A DNA stretch of 64,000 nucleotides from Myxococcales bacterium (GTDB lineage Bacteria; Myxococcota_A; Bradymonadia; UBA7976; UBA1532), in assembly GCA_020633465.1 (NCBI GenBank), contig JACKDN010000036.1, positions 1-64,000 of the forward strand, given 5' to 3'. This document shows, piece by piece, positions 9,701 to 18,790 of the stretch. The position numbers and the translations under genes were made by a program. Position 1 is the first letter of the stretch. Every line of letters begins with the position of its first letter. The notes beneath the pieces were generated by a model that was given only the letters and a program-made list of their open reading frames with translations, searched no databases and was not told the DNA's origin.

Positions 9701-12700
9701 GGTCGTACTGCGCCTTCGACATGCGAATCAGGCCGGTGTGGCGCCAGGTGTTCGGCGCCCCGGGCACGGCGCCCCAGGTGCCGAAGCCCGCGGTGTTCGG
9801 CTGCACGGGGGTCAGGGCCGTGACGTGGTCGGCGCCGTCGGCCAGGTGGAAGAGGATGGTGTGGGGGTCGTTGGGGTCGAAGAACGCGCGGTCGACGCCA
9901 TCGTCGCAGTGGCCCAGCGGCGTGCCGACGCACAGGCCAAGCGCGTTGCAGGCGTCGTTCACCGTGCAGGCGACCCCGTCGTCGCAGCCGGCGCCCACCA
10001 GCGTCGCGTCCAGCTCGCGCTCGCACAGGCCGGACGCCGGGTCGCGCACGATGCGCACGCATGGATCGCTGGGGCACGGCGCGACGGCCGGCGCGACGCA
10101 GGCGCCGGCCTGGCATCGCTCGCCCACGGTGCTGGCGTCGCCGTCGTCGCAGCTCTCGTCGAGCGCCCCGTCGCAGTCGTTGTCGATGCCGTCGCAACGC
10201 TCCAGATTGTCGCCCTTGCCGGGCGCGTTCACGCCGCCGAGCAGGTCGGCCACCTCGTTGGGACCCATCGCGTAGTCGTAGAACGTGAACTGATCGAGGC
10301 TGCCCCCGAAGAAGCCGCCGGCCTGCGTCCAGCCCAGCGCGAGCTGGTGCTGCCCGGCCAGGCCCGAGCGCGCGTCGAAGGGCGACGACTCGCACACCTG
10401 CTGCGCGTCGACGTACAGGCGACAGTGTTGGGCCGAGCGGCACACCAGCGTCGCCAGGTGCCACTGGTCGTCGTTCACCAACGGTCCCTGCCCTTCGCAG
10501 CGGCTGGTGGCGCCCGGCGCCACACGATAGGCCAGCCGGCCGTTCTTCAGGTACACCTCGCGATCGGTCGGCGTGAGGGGATCGCCGATGGCCGAGTGAC
10601 CGATGAAGCCCGTGCGCGTGGTCACGCCGCAGACGGTGCGCTCGTTGGCGATGGCGTCCTTGCCGACCGCGCCGAACAGTCCGCCCGCCGGGCGCGTGGT
10701 GCGGAACCAGGCGCTGAGCGTGAAGTCGGTGGGCGGTACGGTCATGTTGCGGGCCACGTGACCGGCCTGCCCGCCGGTGAGCTGCAGCCCGCGGCCGCCG
10801 AAGCGGCCCGCGCTGCCGATGGGATCCAGCGGCGCCTGCCCCGCGGGCGCCCGCACCTCGATGACACCGTTCCGGTTCTCGCCGCTGGTGTCGATGACCT
10901 GACCGCTCAGCCGCTGGCCGGCCTCGCGCGGCACCGTCGTGGCCACCTCGAAGTCCCAGATCAGCCGCGGTCCGCGGTCGACGCAGTTCGCGTTCGAGCC
11001 CTGCGTCCGGCCGTCGAGGCAGCGATCGGCGTCCGGACCGTCACACCCGATGTGCGTCCACGAGCAGCGGCCGTTCGTGCAATGGTCCGTGGTGAAGATG
11101 TTCTCGTCGTTGCAATCGAAGGGGCTGTCGCAGGCGGGCGGCAGCGTCTTCACCGCCGGCACCGGCTGCCCGTCGACCATCGCGGTGTAGATCGCGTTGT
11201 TGGGCGAGCAGCCCTCGTCGACCGCGTCGTCGCAGTCGTTGTCCTTCGCGTCGCAGATCTCGGCCGAACAGACGCGGGCCTTGCAGTCGGGCGTGCAGGT
11301 GTCGCTGCCGGCCGCGCCGTCGTCGCACACCTCGCCGAGCGCGCCCTGGACGACGCCGTCGCCGCACACTTCGCGCGCGCAAGCAGCGTCGCAGCCGTCG
11401 CCGGCGGTGAGGTTGCCGTCGTCGCAGGTCTCGCCCAGCAGCACCTGCAGCACGCCGTCGCCGCAACGCTCCACCGCGCAGGCATCGCTGCAGCCGTCCT
11501 CGCTGTTCGCGTTGCCGTCGTCGCAGCCCTCGCCCGCGTCCCGCACGCCGTCGCCGCAGTAGGCCGGGCGACACACCGGGCGGCACGCGTCGGCCAGCAC
11601 GGCGCTGTTCGCCGGCCCGTCGTCGCAGCCTTCCAGGCGGTCCAGCACGCCGTCGCCGCAGCGCGGCCGGCGGCAGTCGGTGCGGCAGGCGTCGGGCACG
11701 ACGTCGCTGTTGCCGGCGCCGTCGTCGCAGGTCTCGCCCAGCAGCACCTGCACCACGCCGTCGCCGCAGCGGCCGGCGGCCGAACAGTCCGCCCGGCAGC
11801 CATCGCCGTCGGCGCGGTTGCCGTCGTCGCACACCTCGCCGCAGGCTTCGTCGAGCTCGCCGTCGCCGCAGACGTCGGCGGGCGGGTAGACGCAGCCCAC
11901 CAGCGGATCGCAGCCGTCGGCGGTGCACTTGTCGTCGTCGCCGCAGTCGACGGCCACCGCGACGCAGGCGCCGCCGAGGCAGGCGTCGAGCTCGGTGCAG
12001 GCGTCGCCGTCGTCGCAGGGCAGGCCGTCCTGGAGGGGCTCGCCGAGGCACAGCCCGGTCGTGGGATCGCAGGCCGCCGGGCCACGGCACTGCGCGGCCG
12101 CGGGCGGCGGGCCGAAGGCCACCTCGTCCAGCACCACGACGCCGGGGCCATCGAAGTCGGAGAGCATCTGCAGCCGCACGAAGCGGCCGACCAGCCCGCT
12201 GATGTCGAGCACCAGGTCGCGGCGTGCGCCGCGCGGCACCTCGGGCAGCGTGCCGTCGGCGCGGCGCAGCTCGATGGGCGCGCCGAAGGTGACGCCGTCG
12301 TCGCTGGCCGACACGCGGATGGTGTGGGGCGCGACGATGTCGCAGCAGCTGTTCGAGACACCCACCGAGACGGTCGTGAACGGGCGCGCGACGGGGAAGC
12401 GGAAGGTGAGCGCGAAGTCTTCGTGCAGGTAGCCCACCCACTCGAAGGCGGGGCCCATGCCCAGGTCGGCGACGAAGTCGTCGACGCCGCGGCGGCCGTC
12501 GCTCAGCTGGCCGGGCGAGAACGCCGAGGTGTCCGGATCGTGCAGGACGTCGGCGTAGCAGCCCCCGTCGCAGGCGCCGACGACGTCCGGCGTGGCGTAG
12601 CCCTCCTGCGCGCAGTCGACGCCGACGGTGCAGGCGGCGTCGCAGGTGAGCGGCCGGCCGGGGACGCACGCGCCGGCCGCGCAGCGATCGCGCAGGGTGC

Positions 12701-15700
12701 AGGGATCGCCGTCCTCACAGGGCGCGGTGTTGTGCGGGTGGGCGCAGCCCTGGCCGGGGACGCACACGTCGTCGGTGCAGGGATCGTCGTCGGCGCAGGT
12801 GGCGGGCGGCCCGGGCTGGCAGGCGCCGGCGCCGCAGGTGTCGCCCTCGGTGCACGGATCGCCGTCGTCGCAGGCGTCGGTGTTGGGCACGTGGACGCAG
12901 CCCTTCAGCGGGTCGCAGGTGTCGTCGGTGCAGGGGTTGTCGTCGTCGCAGTCGAGCACGCCGGCGGCCACGCAGGCGCCGTCGGCGCAGGCCTCGTCGA
13001 GCGTGCAGGCGTTCTGGTCGTCGCAGGCGGCGCCGTCGGGCACGGGGTCGCCCGCGCAGTCGCCGGTGGCCGGATCGCAGGCCAGCCCCGCGAGGCATTG
13101 CAGGTCGGGGTCCTGGGGGCCGAAGACGATCTCGTCGAGGAACAGGAAGGCCTGCGGCATCACGAACCGCAGGCGGACGAAGCGACCGCTGCCGCCCGCG
13201 ATGTCGAGGGTGACGTCGCCGCGGCCGCCGGGCGGGACGACGGGCAGCGTGCCGTCCGCGGCGGCAAAGACGACGGGCGGGCCGAAGACGTCGGGCGCGT
13301 CGGCGAAGCTCACCTCGACGGCGTTGGGGCCAGCGATGCCGCAACACTGGTTGCTGATGCCCAGCGTGACCGTGGTGAAGGTGCGCGCCGCGGGGAAGTG
13401 AAAGACCAGGTCGACGTCCTCGCCGAACCAGCCCACCCACTCGTAGGCCGGGCCGTCGCCGAGGTCGTTCGTGAAGTCGTCGGTGCCGCGGACGCCGTCG
13501 GTCAGCTGGCCCGGGGCCACCGTGCGCAGGTCGGCCGCGCGCACCTCGTCGGCGTAGCACCACGAGCCGCAGTCGGGATCGTTGGGTGAGGTGTAGCCGA
13601 GGGGATCGCAGCCCGCGCCGACGCAATGCCCGGGGCAGACGCGCGGCGTGCCGTGGCAGCCATCGGGGCCGCAGGCGTCGTCGACGGTGCAGGCGTCGCC
13701 GTCGTCGCAGGGGCCCTCGTCGAGCAGCTCGACGCACCCGACGAAGGGATCGCAGGCGGCGCGGCCGCAGGCGTCGTCGGCGCCGCAGTCGACGGGCGCG
13801 CCGCCGACGCAGGCGCCGTCGCTGCACACCGCGCCGGTGACGCAGGCGTCGCCGGCCCAGCAGGGCGTGCCGTCGGGGGCCGGGGCGCGGGTGCAGGCGC
13901 CGGTTTCGGGGTCACAGCCCGCCGGGCGGGAGCATTGGACGTCCAGCGGCGGCGGACCGAAGACCACCTCGTCCAGCAGCAGGAAGTCCACCAGGGGCGC
14001 GCCGAGGTGCAGGCGCACCCATCGGCCGGCGCGGCCGCCGAGGTCGAGGGTGAGGTCGACCCGGCCGCCCTCGGGCGCGGCGGGCAGCGTGCCGTCGGCG
14101 CGGCGGAACGACAGCGGCGGGCCGAAGTCGACGCCGTCGTCGCTGAACGACACGTCGATGGCATCGGGCGCGACGACGCCGCAGCAGGTGGTGCTGACGC
14201 CGATGGTCACGGTGCCGAAGGCGCGGCGCACCGGGAAGGCGAAGTCGAGGTCGACGGCCTTGGCTTGCCAGCCCACCCAGGCGCGGCCCTCGTCGGCGCG
14301 CCAGTCGTCGCCGCCGCGCACGCCGTCGTCGAGTTGCCCGTGGAAGACGGCGGTGTGATCGGGCGGGTGGCCCTCGTCGCCGAAGCACCACGTGCCGCAG
14401 TCGGTGGGCTGCAGGAAGCGATAGCCGCGGGGCTCGCAGTCGCCGCCGACGACGCAGTCGAGCGCGCACGACCGCGCCGGCCCGGGCAGGCAGGCGCCGC
14501 CGACGCAGCGATCGTCGGGCGTGCAGCGATCGCCGTCGTCGCAGGCGCCGGTGCGGGGCGTCGTGGTGCAGCCGGCGCGGGGATCGCAGGCATCGTCGGT
14601 GCACGGGTTGTCGTCGTCGCAGTCGGGCGCTGGGCCGGGCACGCAGGCCCCCGCGGCGCAGCGGTCGGCCTCGGTGCAGGCGTCGCCGTCGTCGCAGGGC
14701 GCGGTGTTGTCGACGTGGCCGCAGCCGGTGAGGCGGTTGCAGACGTCGTCGGTGCACGGGTTCGCGTCGTCGCAGTCGACCGCCTCGGGGCCGGCGCAGG
14801 CGCCGTCGGCGCACACGTCGCCCAGCGTGCAGGCGTCGCCGTCGTCGCAGGGCGCGACGTTGTCGGCGTGCACGCAGCCGCGGGCGCGATCACAGGCGTC
14901 GTCGGTGCACGGGTTGTCGTCGTCGCAGTCGGGCGCGCCGCCCGGGACGCAGGCGCCCGCTGCGCACACATCGCCGACGGTGCAAGCGTCGCCGTCGTCG
15001 CAGGGCGCCGCGTTGGGCACGTGGCGGCACCCCTCGACGGGGTCGCACCGATCGTCGGTGCAGGGGTCGCCGTCGTCGCAGTCGAGCGTCGAGGCCGCGG
15101 CGCAGGCGCCCTCGACGCAGCGGTCGCCGACCGTGCACACGCTGCCGTCGTCGCAGGCGCCCTCGAAGGCGACGTGGGTGCAGCCGGTGCGCGGATCGCA
15201 GCCATCGGCCGTGCAGGGGTTGCCGTCCTCACAGTCGACCAGCGTGCCGCCGTCGCACACGCCGTTCGCGCACACGGTGTCGCGGGTGCACGCGTTGCCG
15301 TCGTCGCAGGGCCCGACGCCGGGCGCATGGCTGCAGCCGGCCACGGGATCGCAGCGGTCGTCGGTGCAAGCGTTGCCGTCGTCGCAGCCGACGCCGTTGA
15401 GCAGGTGCTGGCAGCCGCCCTCGGGATCGCACACGTCCTGGGTGCAGACGTTGCCGTCGTCGCAGTCGGGCGCCGGGCCGGGCACGCAGGCCCCGTCGGC
15501 GCAGCGATCACCCACGCTGCAGGCGTCGCCGTTCTCGCAGGGCGCGGCGTTGTTCGGGTTCACGCAGCCGACGGCGGGGTCGCAGCCGTCGTCGGTGCAC
15601 GGGTTGCCGTCCACGCAGTCGAGGGGTTCGCCGCCGACGCACTCGCCCTCGGCGCAGGTGTCGTCGGTGGTGCAGGCGTCGCCGTCGTCGCAGGGCGCGA

Positions 15701-16652
15701 CGTTGTGCTGCTGGCGGCAGCCGACGGCGGGATCGCACAGGTCGTCGGTGCAGGGGTCGCCGTCGTCGCACGCGCGGGGCGGACCCGCGACGCACACGCC
15801 CTCGGCGCAGGCGTCGCCCTCGGTGCAGGGATCGCCGTCGTCGCAGGTCCCGGCCGCGGGCGCGTGCACGCAGCCGGTGTCGGGCGCGCAGACGTCGTCG
15901 GTGCACGGGTTGTCGTCGTCGCAGTCGAGCGCGCCGGTGGGCACGCAGGCGCCGTCGGCGCAGCGCCCGCCGGCGGCGCAGGCGCCCGCGTCGCAGTCCG
16001 CCGTGTTGGGCGTGTGGGTGCAGCCGGTGGCCGGATCGCAGGCGTCGTCGGTGCAGGGGTTGCCGTCGTCGCAGTCGCGCTCGAGGCCGCCGCCGCAGCT
16101 GCCGCCGGCGCAGACCTCGCCCACGGTGCAGGCGTCGCCGTCGTCGCAGTCGCCCGCGCGCTCGGTGTGCACGCAGCCCCGGCCCAGGTCACAGATGTCG
16201 TCGGTGCAGGCGTTGTCGTCGTCGCAGGCGCTGTCGTCGGCGGTGGTGGCGCGGCACACGCCCGGCGCGCAGTCCTCGGCCGCGGCGTCGCAGTCCGCGG
16301 GGGCGCAACGGTCGCCGGTGGTGCACGCGAACCCGTCGTCGCAGGGCGCCTCGTCGCCCACCGGCGCGGCGACACACGCGCCGTCCTCGCAGCGCCCGAC
16401 GCGGCAGGCCGCCGCGGTGCCGGGTGCGTCGGCGCAGTCGTCGTCGGTCGTGCAGGGCGTGGGCGGCGAAGCGTCTGGGGGCGAGGCGTCCGGCGGCGTC
16501 CCCTCGTCGGGCCGGCCGTCGCCCTGCCCGCCGTCGGTCTCGGCGCCCGGCGCGCCGTCGCCGGGGTCGCCCCCGCCCGGCGCCGAGTCGCAGGCCGCGG
16601 CGACCCACGCCAGCGCGATGGTGCAGGCGAACCGGTGCAGTCGACCACGCAT
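6708..16652 (-). CDS. Giant Cys-rich repeat lipoprotein (3314 aa) with discoidin-like modules and LamG-like domain
   Basis: The start is the ATG at 16652, which gives the lipoprotein signal MRGRLHRFACTIALAWVAAAC followed by a Gly/Asp/Pro linker. Residues about 70-725 are tandem disulfide repeats of the type CDDGDACTxGDxC. Three roughly 180-residue beta modules follow at about 729-907, 1002-1190 and 1337-1515. Each has a TVTIGVSTTCCG-like strand and ends LDEVVFG, resembling discoidin-type folds, and more disulfide repeats separate them. About 1590-1790 are Myxococcus-type repeats (CGDGVLQVLLGETCDDGN). MopE-type metal motifs (NDCDDAVDEGC, NDCDGALDESC) flank a LamG-like jellyroll at about 1895-2140. 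A beta-rich region spans 2250-2735, and the last 570 residues are dense cysteine repeats (CGNGVCEVGFGETC). It is likely a surface adhesin or matrix protein held by disulfides and calcium. Confidence 0.9.
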   Translation of the reverse strand: MRGRLHRFACTIALAWVAAACDSAPGGGDPGDGAPGAETDGGQGDGRPDEGTPPDASPPDASPPTPCTTDDDCADAPGTAAACRVGRCEDGACVAAPVGDEAPCDDGFACTTGDRCAPADCDAAAEDCAPGVCRATTADDSACDDDNACTDDICDLGRGCVHTERAGDCDDGDACTVGEVCAGGSCGGGLERDCDDGNPCTDDACDPATGCTHTPNTADCDAGACAAGGRCADGACVPTGALDCDDDNPCTDDVCAPDTGCVHAPAAGTCDDGDPCTEGDACAEGVCVAGPPRACDDGDPCTDDLCDPAVGCRQQHNVAPCDDGDACTTDDTCAEGECVGGEPLDCVDGNPCTDDGCDPAVGCVNPNNAAPCENGDACSVGDRCADGACVPGPAPDCDDGNVCTQDVCDPEGGCQHLLNGVGCDDGNACTDDRCDPVAGCSHAPGVGPCDDGNACTRDTVCANGVCDGGTLVDCEDGNPCTADGCDPRTGCTHVAFEGACDDGSVCTVGDRCVEGACAAASTLDCDDGDPCTDDRCDPVEGCRHVPNAAPCDDGDACTVGDVCAAGACVPGGAPDCDDDNPCTDDACDRARGCVHADNVAPCDDGDACTLGDVCADGACAGPEAVDCDDANPCTDDVCNRLTGCGHVDNTAPCDDGDACTEADRCAAGACVPGPAPDCDDDNPCTDDACDPRAGCTTTPRTGACDDGDRCTPDDRCVGGACLPGPARSCALDCVVGGDCEPRGYRFLQPTDCGTWCFGDEGHPPDHTAVFHGQLDDGVRGGDDWRADEGRAWVGWQAKAVDLDFAFPVRRAFGTVTIGVSTTCCGVVAPDAIDVSFSDDGVDFGPPLSFRRADGTLPAAPEGGRVDLTLDLGGRAGRWVRLHLGAPLVDFLLLDEVVFGPPPLDVQCSRPAGCDPETGACTRAPAPDGTPCWAGDACVTGAVCSDGACVGGAPVDCGADDACGRAACDPFVGCVELLDEGPCDDGDACTVDDACGPDGCHGTPRVCPGHCVGAGCDPLGYTSPNDPDCGSWCYADEVRAADLRTVAPGQLTDGVRGTDDFTNDLGDGPAYEWVGWFGEDVDLVFHFPAARTFTTVTLGISNQCCGIAGPNAVEVSFADAPDVFGPPVVFAAADGTLPVVPPGGRGDVTLDIAGGSGRFVRLRFVMPQAFLFLDEIVFGPQDPDLQCLAGLACDPATGDCAGDPVPDGAACDDQNACTLDEACADGACVAAGVLDCDDDNPCTDDTCDPLKGCVHVPNTDACDDGDPCTEGDTCGAGACQPGPPATCADDDPCTDDVCVPGQGCAHPHNTAPCEDGDPCTLRDRCAAGACVPGRPLTCDAACTVGVDCAQEGYATPDVVGACDGGCYADVLHDPDTSAFSPGQLSDGRRGVDDFVADLGMGPAFEWVGYLHEDFALTFRFPVARPFTTVSVGVSNSCCDIVAPHTIRVSASDDGVTFGAPIELRRADGTLPEVPRGARRDLVLDISGLVGRFVRLQMLSDFDGPGVVVLDEVAFGPPPAAAQCRGPAACDPTTGLCLGEPLQDGLPCDDGDACTELDACLGGACVAVAVDCGDDDKCTADGCDPLVGCVYPPADVCGDGELDEACGEVCDDGNRADGDGCRADCSAAGRCGDGVVQVLLGETCDDGAGNSDVVPDACRTDCRRPRCGDGVLDRLEGCDDGPANSAVLADACRPVCRPAYCGDGVRDAGEGCDDGNANSEDGCSDACAVERCGDGVLQVLLGETCDDGNLTAGDGCDAACAREVCGDGVVQGALGEVCDDGAAGSDTCTPDCKARVCSAEICDAKDNDCDDAVDEGCSPNNAIYTAMVDGQPVPAVKTLPPACDSPFDCNDENIFTTDHCTNGRCSWTHIGCDGPDADRCLDGRTQGSNANCVDRGPRLIWDFEVATTVPREAGQRLSGQVIDTSGENRNGVIEVRAPAGQAPLDPIGSAGRFGGRGLQLTGGQAGHVARNMTVPPTDFTLSAWFRTTRPAGGLFGAVGKDAIANERTVCGVTTRTGFIGHSAIGDPLTPTDREVYLKNGRLAYRVAPGATSRCEGQGPLVNDDQWHLATLVCRSAQHCRLYVDAQQVCESSPFDARSGLAGQHQLALGWTQAGGFFGGSLDQFTFYDYAMGPNEVADLLGGVNAPGKGDNLERCDGIDNDCDGALDESCDDGDASTVGERCQAGACVAPAVAPCPSDPCVRIVRDPASGLCERELDATLVGAGCDDGVACTVNDACNALGLCVGTPLGHCDDGVDRAFFDPNDPHTILFHLADGADHVTALTPVQPNTAGFGTWGAVPGAPNTWRHTGLIRMSKAQYDQGAMRYVHGADTFMFVPGEITTGLNDPFTLSGTVGIPWTTTGFFGQLGVPGIELPTLGLGYQYGAGLQSLGAPLQDDTRYLYLRGAAQIGLTLPNAPTIPLVGPSVTAVVDPADPMVYISLLGDVPQGGADVLRPPAATGGRVAIDVVPTVHLKAGALGFSLNGRLRHRAKLDVWDGRAFVPAINDAHLLLRGAVAFTPIEGMSIGAIGTFSLNYDPRKDGYDPQNALEQTSARLINDDWAAAETDRADFRMMMEVGVDWVLGPLKGRQGQILRNPLTGQPIYFPLRLANAVMLVDVQPQKTLIFIRGKTQDMPWKHIPGLSELFEQTCSDIELDVNAFIDIPVVGEPTWGVALDLTAGLPIGSAGTGFRGKFDFGSAGVGFDGELRLGNVQINPTFDLGTVNLSLQWDGEKLCSERSLPSPAVIREPGAPDRQTACDITLCIGKDGFAGSRVQCHPFCLAQDECPADQACIFGVCGAPAPNAAPCTENAGCASGRCFAGSCVQCWPGQDDCGGGQFCDNAGYCQAKLDTGEPCVGVFGGGEVMRNDWCRSGKCDTTCVDCWSPNFLNVARQKIGPDFRSFDCPAGQVCSDFGVCIPQRRPGESCYSLGAVRGLDSWCSTDSCGDPAWTCRECNATDYDGNVLSCDARDAQGRLTHWCDDTPVVGSNTCQPKVADGTACTADRVCLSGACSALTGCFTPNSKPYGAACSLQNECESGQCIVVGAGVIGYCGCAGSDARCPQGQVCLDGLTCAPPPPVCGDGVCNGVDTCATCPQDCGQCCGNGVCEVGFGETCDNCGDCACGAGMRCTLGVCEAIPICGDGACNGVDTCATCPQDCGQCCGNGVCEAGFGETCANCGDCACGAGLGCTAGACTPLPVCGDGACNGLETCATCAADCGNCCGNGVCEGGFGETCGQCPADCGACPACGDGACNGAETCIWCPADCGRCFGAPCGSNNDCESRNCVGGLPYDCNCSTCYVLGIPFSCNCSTCRDYTCGL
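12090..14470 (-). repeat. Three diverged discoidin-like modules inside the giant lipoprotein gene
   Basis: Three copies of a roughly 540-base unit lie at about 13930-14470, 13090-13650 and 12090-12640, separated by disulfide-repeat segments. Each encodes a Trp/Tyr-containing opening (CGTWCFGDE, CGSWCYADE, CDGGCYADV), a strand with a double Cys (TTCCGV, NQCCGI, NSCCDI), a segment like RADGTLPAAPEGGR and the closing LDEVVFG or LDEIVFG. The copies differ at many positions, so this is old internal duplication rather than recent expansion. Confidence 0.75.
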
Positions 16653-16819
16653 GACGCTCCCCCCCACGACCGACGGACGCGCGTCCCCCCCGGATCGGAG
16701 CGACCGCCGACAGCACGCTAGCCCGCGCACCCAGCGGTTGGACATGGAGGAAGCTTTGGGAGGATTGAAAGGCGGCCGCGAAGCCGGCATGGATCGCTGG
16801 AACGACGCGCGCGACACCC

Positions 16820-18193
16820 ATGGCCGCTCCGAGCCTGCTGCCCTCCGCACCCACCCCACCGGGGACCGTCGTGCCGCCACCGGGCGATGCGGCCTGGGCG
16901 GCGTGTCTCCGCGAGCTGGACGCGCAGACGCGGCAGGTCATCCGCGTCGCGGCGGCCGGGACGCTGGCCTTCGCCCTCGCGTTCTGGCCCACCGACCTGC
17001 TGGTGCTGCCCGACGACCCGGCCATGCGGCGCGCCTTCGCGGTGTGGCGCGTGGGCGCCGCCGGGCTGATGGGGGTGTTGTTCGTGCTGCTGGGCCGCAC
17101 GCGGCCCGTGCGCGGGCGCGCCGCGTGGACCGCCCTGCCCTTCTTCATGGCCGCCCTGGCCCTGATGGCGGCCATGCTGGGCCGGCGTGACGGCCTGGAC
17201 TCGCCCTGGTTCCACGGCTTGCTGTTCTTCCTGATGCTGCCGTCGATCGCGCCCGAGACGCTCGGCGTGCGGGTGGCCTACGCCGGCGGCCTGTGCCTGG
17301 CCATCGTGGGCGGCTTCTTCGGCTTCAACCCGCAGAACCTCGACAGCCCGTGGCTGGGCAGCTCGCTGGCCAACATGCTGGCGCTGGCGGCCACCAGCGT
17401 CGTCGCCGGCCACGTGGTGCACCGGCGCGCGGTGGTCAGCTACTTCCAGGGGGCGCGCATCGACGCGCAGCGCGCCGAGCTCGAGGCGCTGAACGTCGAG
17501 CTGGACGCGCGCGTGCAGGCCCAGACGGCCGATCTGCGCGCGTTGAGCGAGCACCTGCAGTCGGTGCGCGAGCGCGAGCGGGCGCACCTCGCGCGCGAAC
17601 TGCACGACGACCTCGGCCAGCGCCTGGCCGCCACGCGCTACGCCGTGGCGGCGGTGCGGCGCACGCTCGACCCCGCCGGGGCGGCGCAGCTCGACGAGGT
17701 CGCGGGGCTGCTGGGCGACGCCGCGCAGGTGGCGCACGGCATCGTCGGCGGCCTGCGCCCGCCGCTGCTCGACGCGCTGGGTCTGCACGGCGCCTGCGCC
17801 TGGCTGACGCGGCAGGTGGCCGAGCGGGCCGAGCTGGTCTGGGAGCACACGCCGGCGGGCGACGACGCCGACGTCGACGAGGACGTCGCGCTGGCCATCT
17901 ACCGCGCCCTGCAGGAGGCGCTGACCAACGTGACGCGCCACGCGAGGGCCACGCGCGTCGCGGTCGCGACGTCGCTCGACGATCGCAGCGTGACGTTGAC
18001 CGTCACCGACGACGGCGTCGGCCTGCCCGCGTCGCCCGCCGCGCCGGCGCCCGGCCGCGGCGGCGTCGGGCTCATCGGCCTGCGCGAGCGAGCCCGCGCG
18101 CTCGGCGGCGATCTCGACCTGCGGCCCGGCCCGGCGGGCGGGCTGCGTCTGCTGGTGCGCCTGCCCCGACGGCGCCCCGAGGAGACCGCGTGA
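16820..18193 (+). CDS. NarL-type sensor histidine kinase (HisKA_3/HATPase_c) with membrane N-terminus
   Basis: The 457-residue protein has a hydrophobic N-terminal half (residues about 40-205) with roughly six membrane segments and no recognisable periplasmic domain. A coiled coil (AELEALNVELDARVQAQTADL) leads into the HisKA_3 dimerisation helix ERERAHLARELHDDLGQRL with the phospho-acceptor His262. The ATP-binding domain follows (N box LQEALTNVTRHA, G1 VTDDGVGL, G2 GGVGLIGLRERA). The stop overlaps the next gene's start by four bases (GTGA), so it is coupled to the response regulator. The signal is unknown; a membrane-embedded sensor is implied by the multi-pass N-terminus. Confidence 0.92.
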   Translation: MAAPSLLPSAPTPPGTVVPPPGDAAWAACLRELDAQTRQVIRVAAAGTLAFALAFWPTDLLVLPDDPAMRRAFAVWRVGAAGLMGVLFVLLGRTRPVRGRAAWTALPFFMAALALMAAMLGRRDGLDSPWFHGLLFFLMLPSIAPETLGVRVAYAGGLCLAIVGGFFGFNPQNLDSPWLGSSLANMLALAATSVVAGHVVHRRAVVSYFQGARIDAQRAELEALNVELDARVQAQTADLRALSEHLQSVRERERAHLARELHDDLGQRLAATRYAVAAVRRTLDPAGAAQLDEVAGLLGDAAQVAHGIVGGLRPPLLDALGLHGACAWLTRQVAERAELVWEHTPAGDDADVDEDVALAIYRALQEALTNVTRHARATRVAVATSLDDRSVTLTVTDDGVGLPASPAAPAPGRGGVGLIGLRERARALGGDLDLRPGPAGGLRLLVRLPRRRPEETA

Positions 18194-18786
18194 TTCGCGT
18201 CATCCTGATCGACGACCACCCGATCTTCCGCATCGGCGTCGCGCACTTCCTGGCCGGCACCGGCACGATCGAGGTGGTGGGGCAGGCCGACGACGGCATC
18301 GCCGGCCTGGGCCTGGCCGAGCGCGTCGCGTGGGACGTCGCCGTGGTCGACCTGGCCCTGCCCCGCCTGGGCGGCACCGAGGTCGTGCGCCGCCTGCGCG
18401 CCGCCTTCCCGGCCCGCCGCATCGTGGCGCTGTCGCACTTCCCCGGCGGCGCCTTCGACGCTCAGCTGCGCGACGCCGGCGCCGACGCGTTCGTGTCGAA
18501 GGTCAGCCCGCCCGAGGCCCTCGTCGAGGCCATCGAGGCGTCGGCGCCCGGCGCGGCGCCGGCCCCGCTCGACGCCGCCGCGCCGCCCCACGCGCGCCTC
18601 ACCGCCCGCGAGCTGCAGGTGTTCCAGAGTCTGTTGCTGGGTCGCAGCACCGTCGAGATCGCCGCCGAGCTGGCCATCGCCGCCAGCACGGTCAGCAACC
18701 ACGTCGCGCAGATCAAAGCGAAGCTGGGGGTGTCGACGGTGGCCGGCATCGTCACCTACGCCCACCGCGCCGGGCTGATCGCTTGA
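18190..18786 (+). CDS. NarL/FixJ-family response regulator
   Basis: This 198-residue protein begins at the GTG overlapping the kinase stop. The receiver domain has the acidic pair D8-D9, phospho-acceptor D54 in VVDLALPRLGG and the conserved Lys in FVSKVSPPEAL. After an Ala/Pro linker, a LuxR-type helix-turn-helix (LTARELQVFQSLLLGRSTVE, then ASTVSNHVAQIKAKLGV) binds DNA. It is the cognate partner of the upstream kinase by position and family. No target can be read from the sequence. The gene ends four bases from the convergent desaturase gene, with no room for a terminator between them. Confidence 0.93.
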   Translation: MIRVILIDDHPIFRIGVAHFLAGTGTIEVVGQADDGIAGLGLAERVAWDVAVVDLALPRLGGTEVVRRLRAAFPARRIVALSHFPGGAFDAQLRDAGADAFVSKVSPPEALVEAIEASAPGAAPAPLDAAAPPHARLTARELQVFQSLLLGRSTVEIAAELAIAASTVSNHVAQIKAKLGVSTVAGIVTYAHRAGLIA

Positions 18787-18790
18787 CGCC

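Noticed and set aside
12640..16250. Regularly spaced near-identical units looking like a CRISPR array.
   Set aside because: Units are in frame and code disulfide repeats; spacing and sequence vary, and no cas gene is near.
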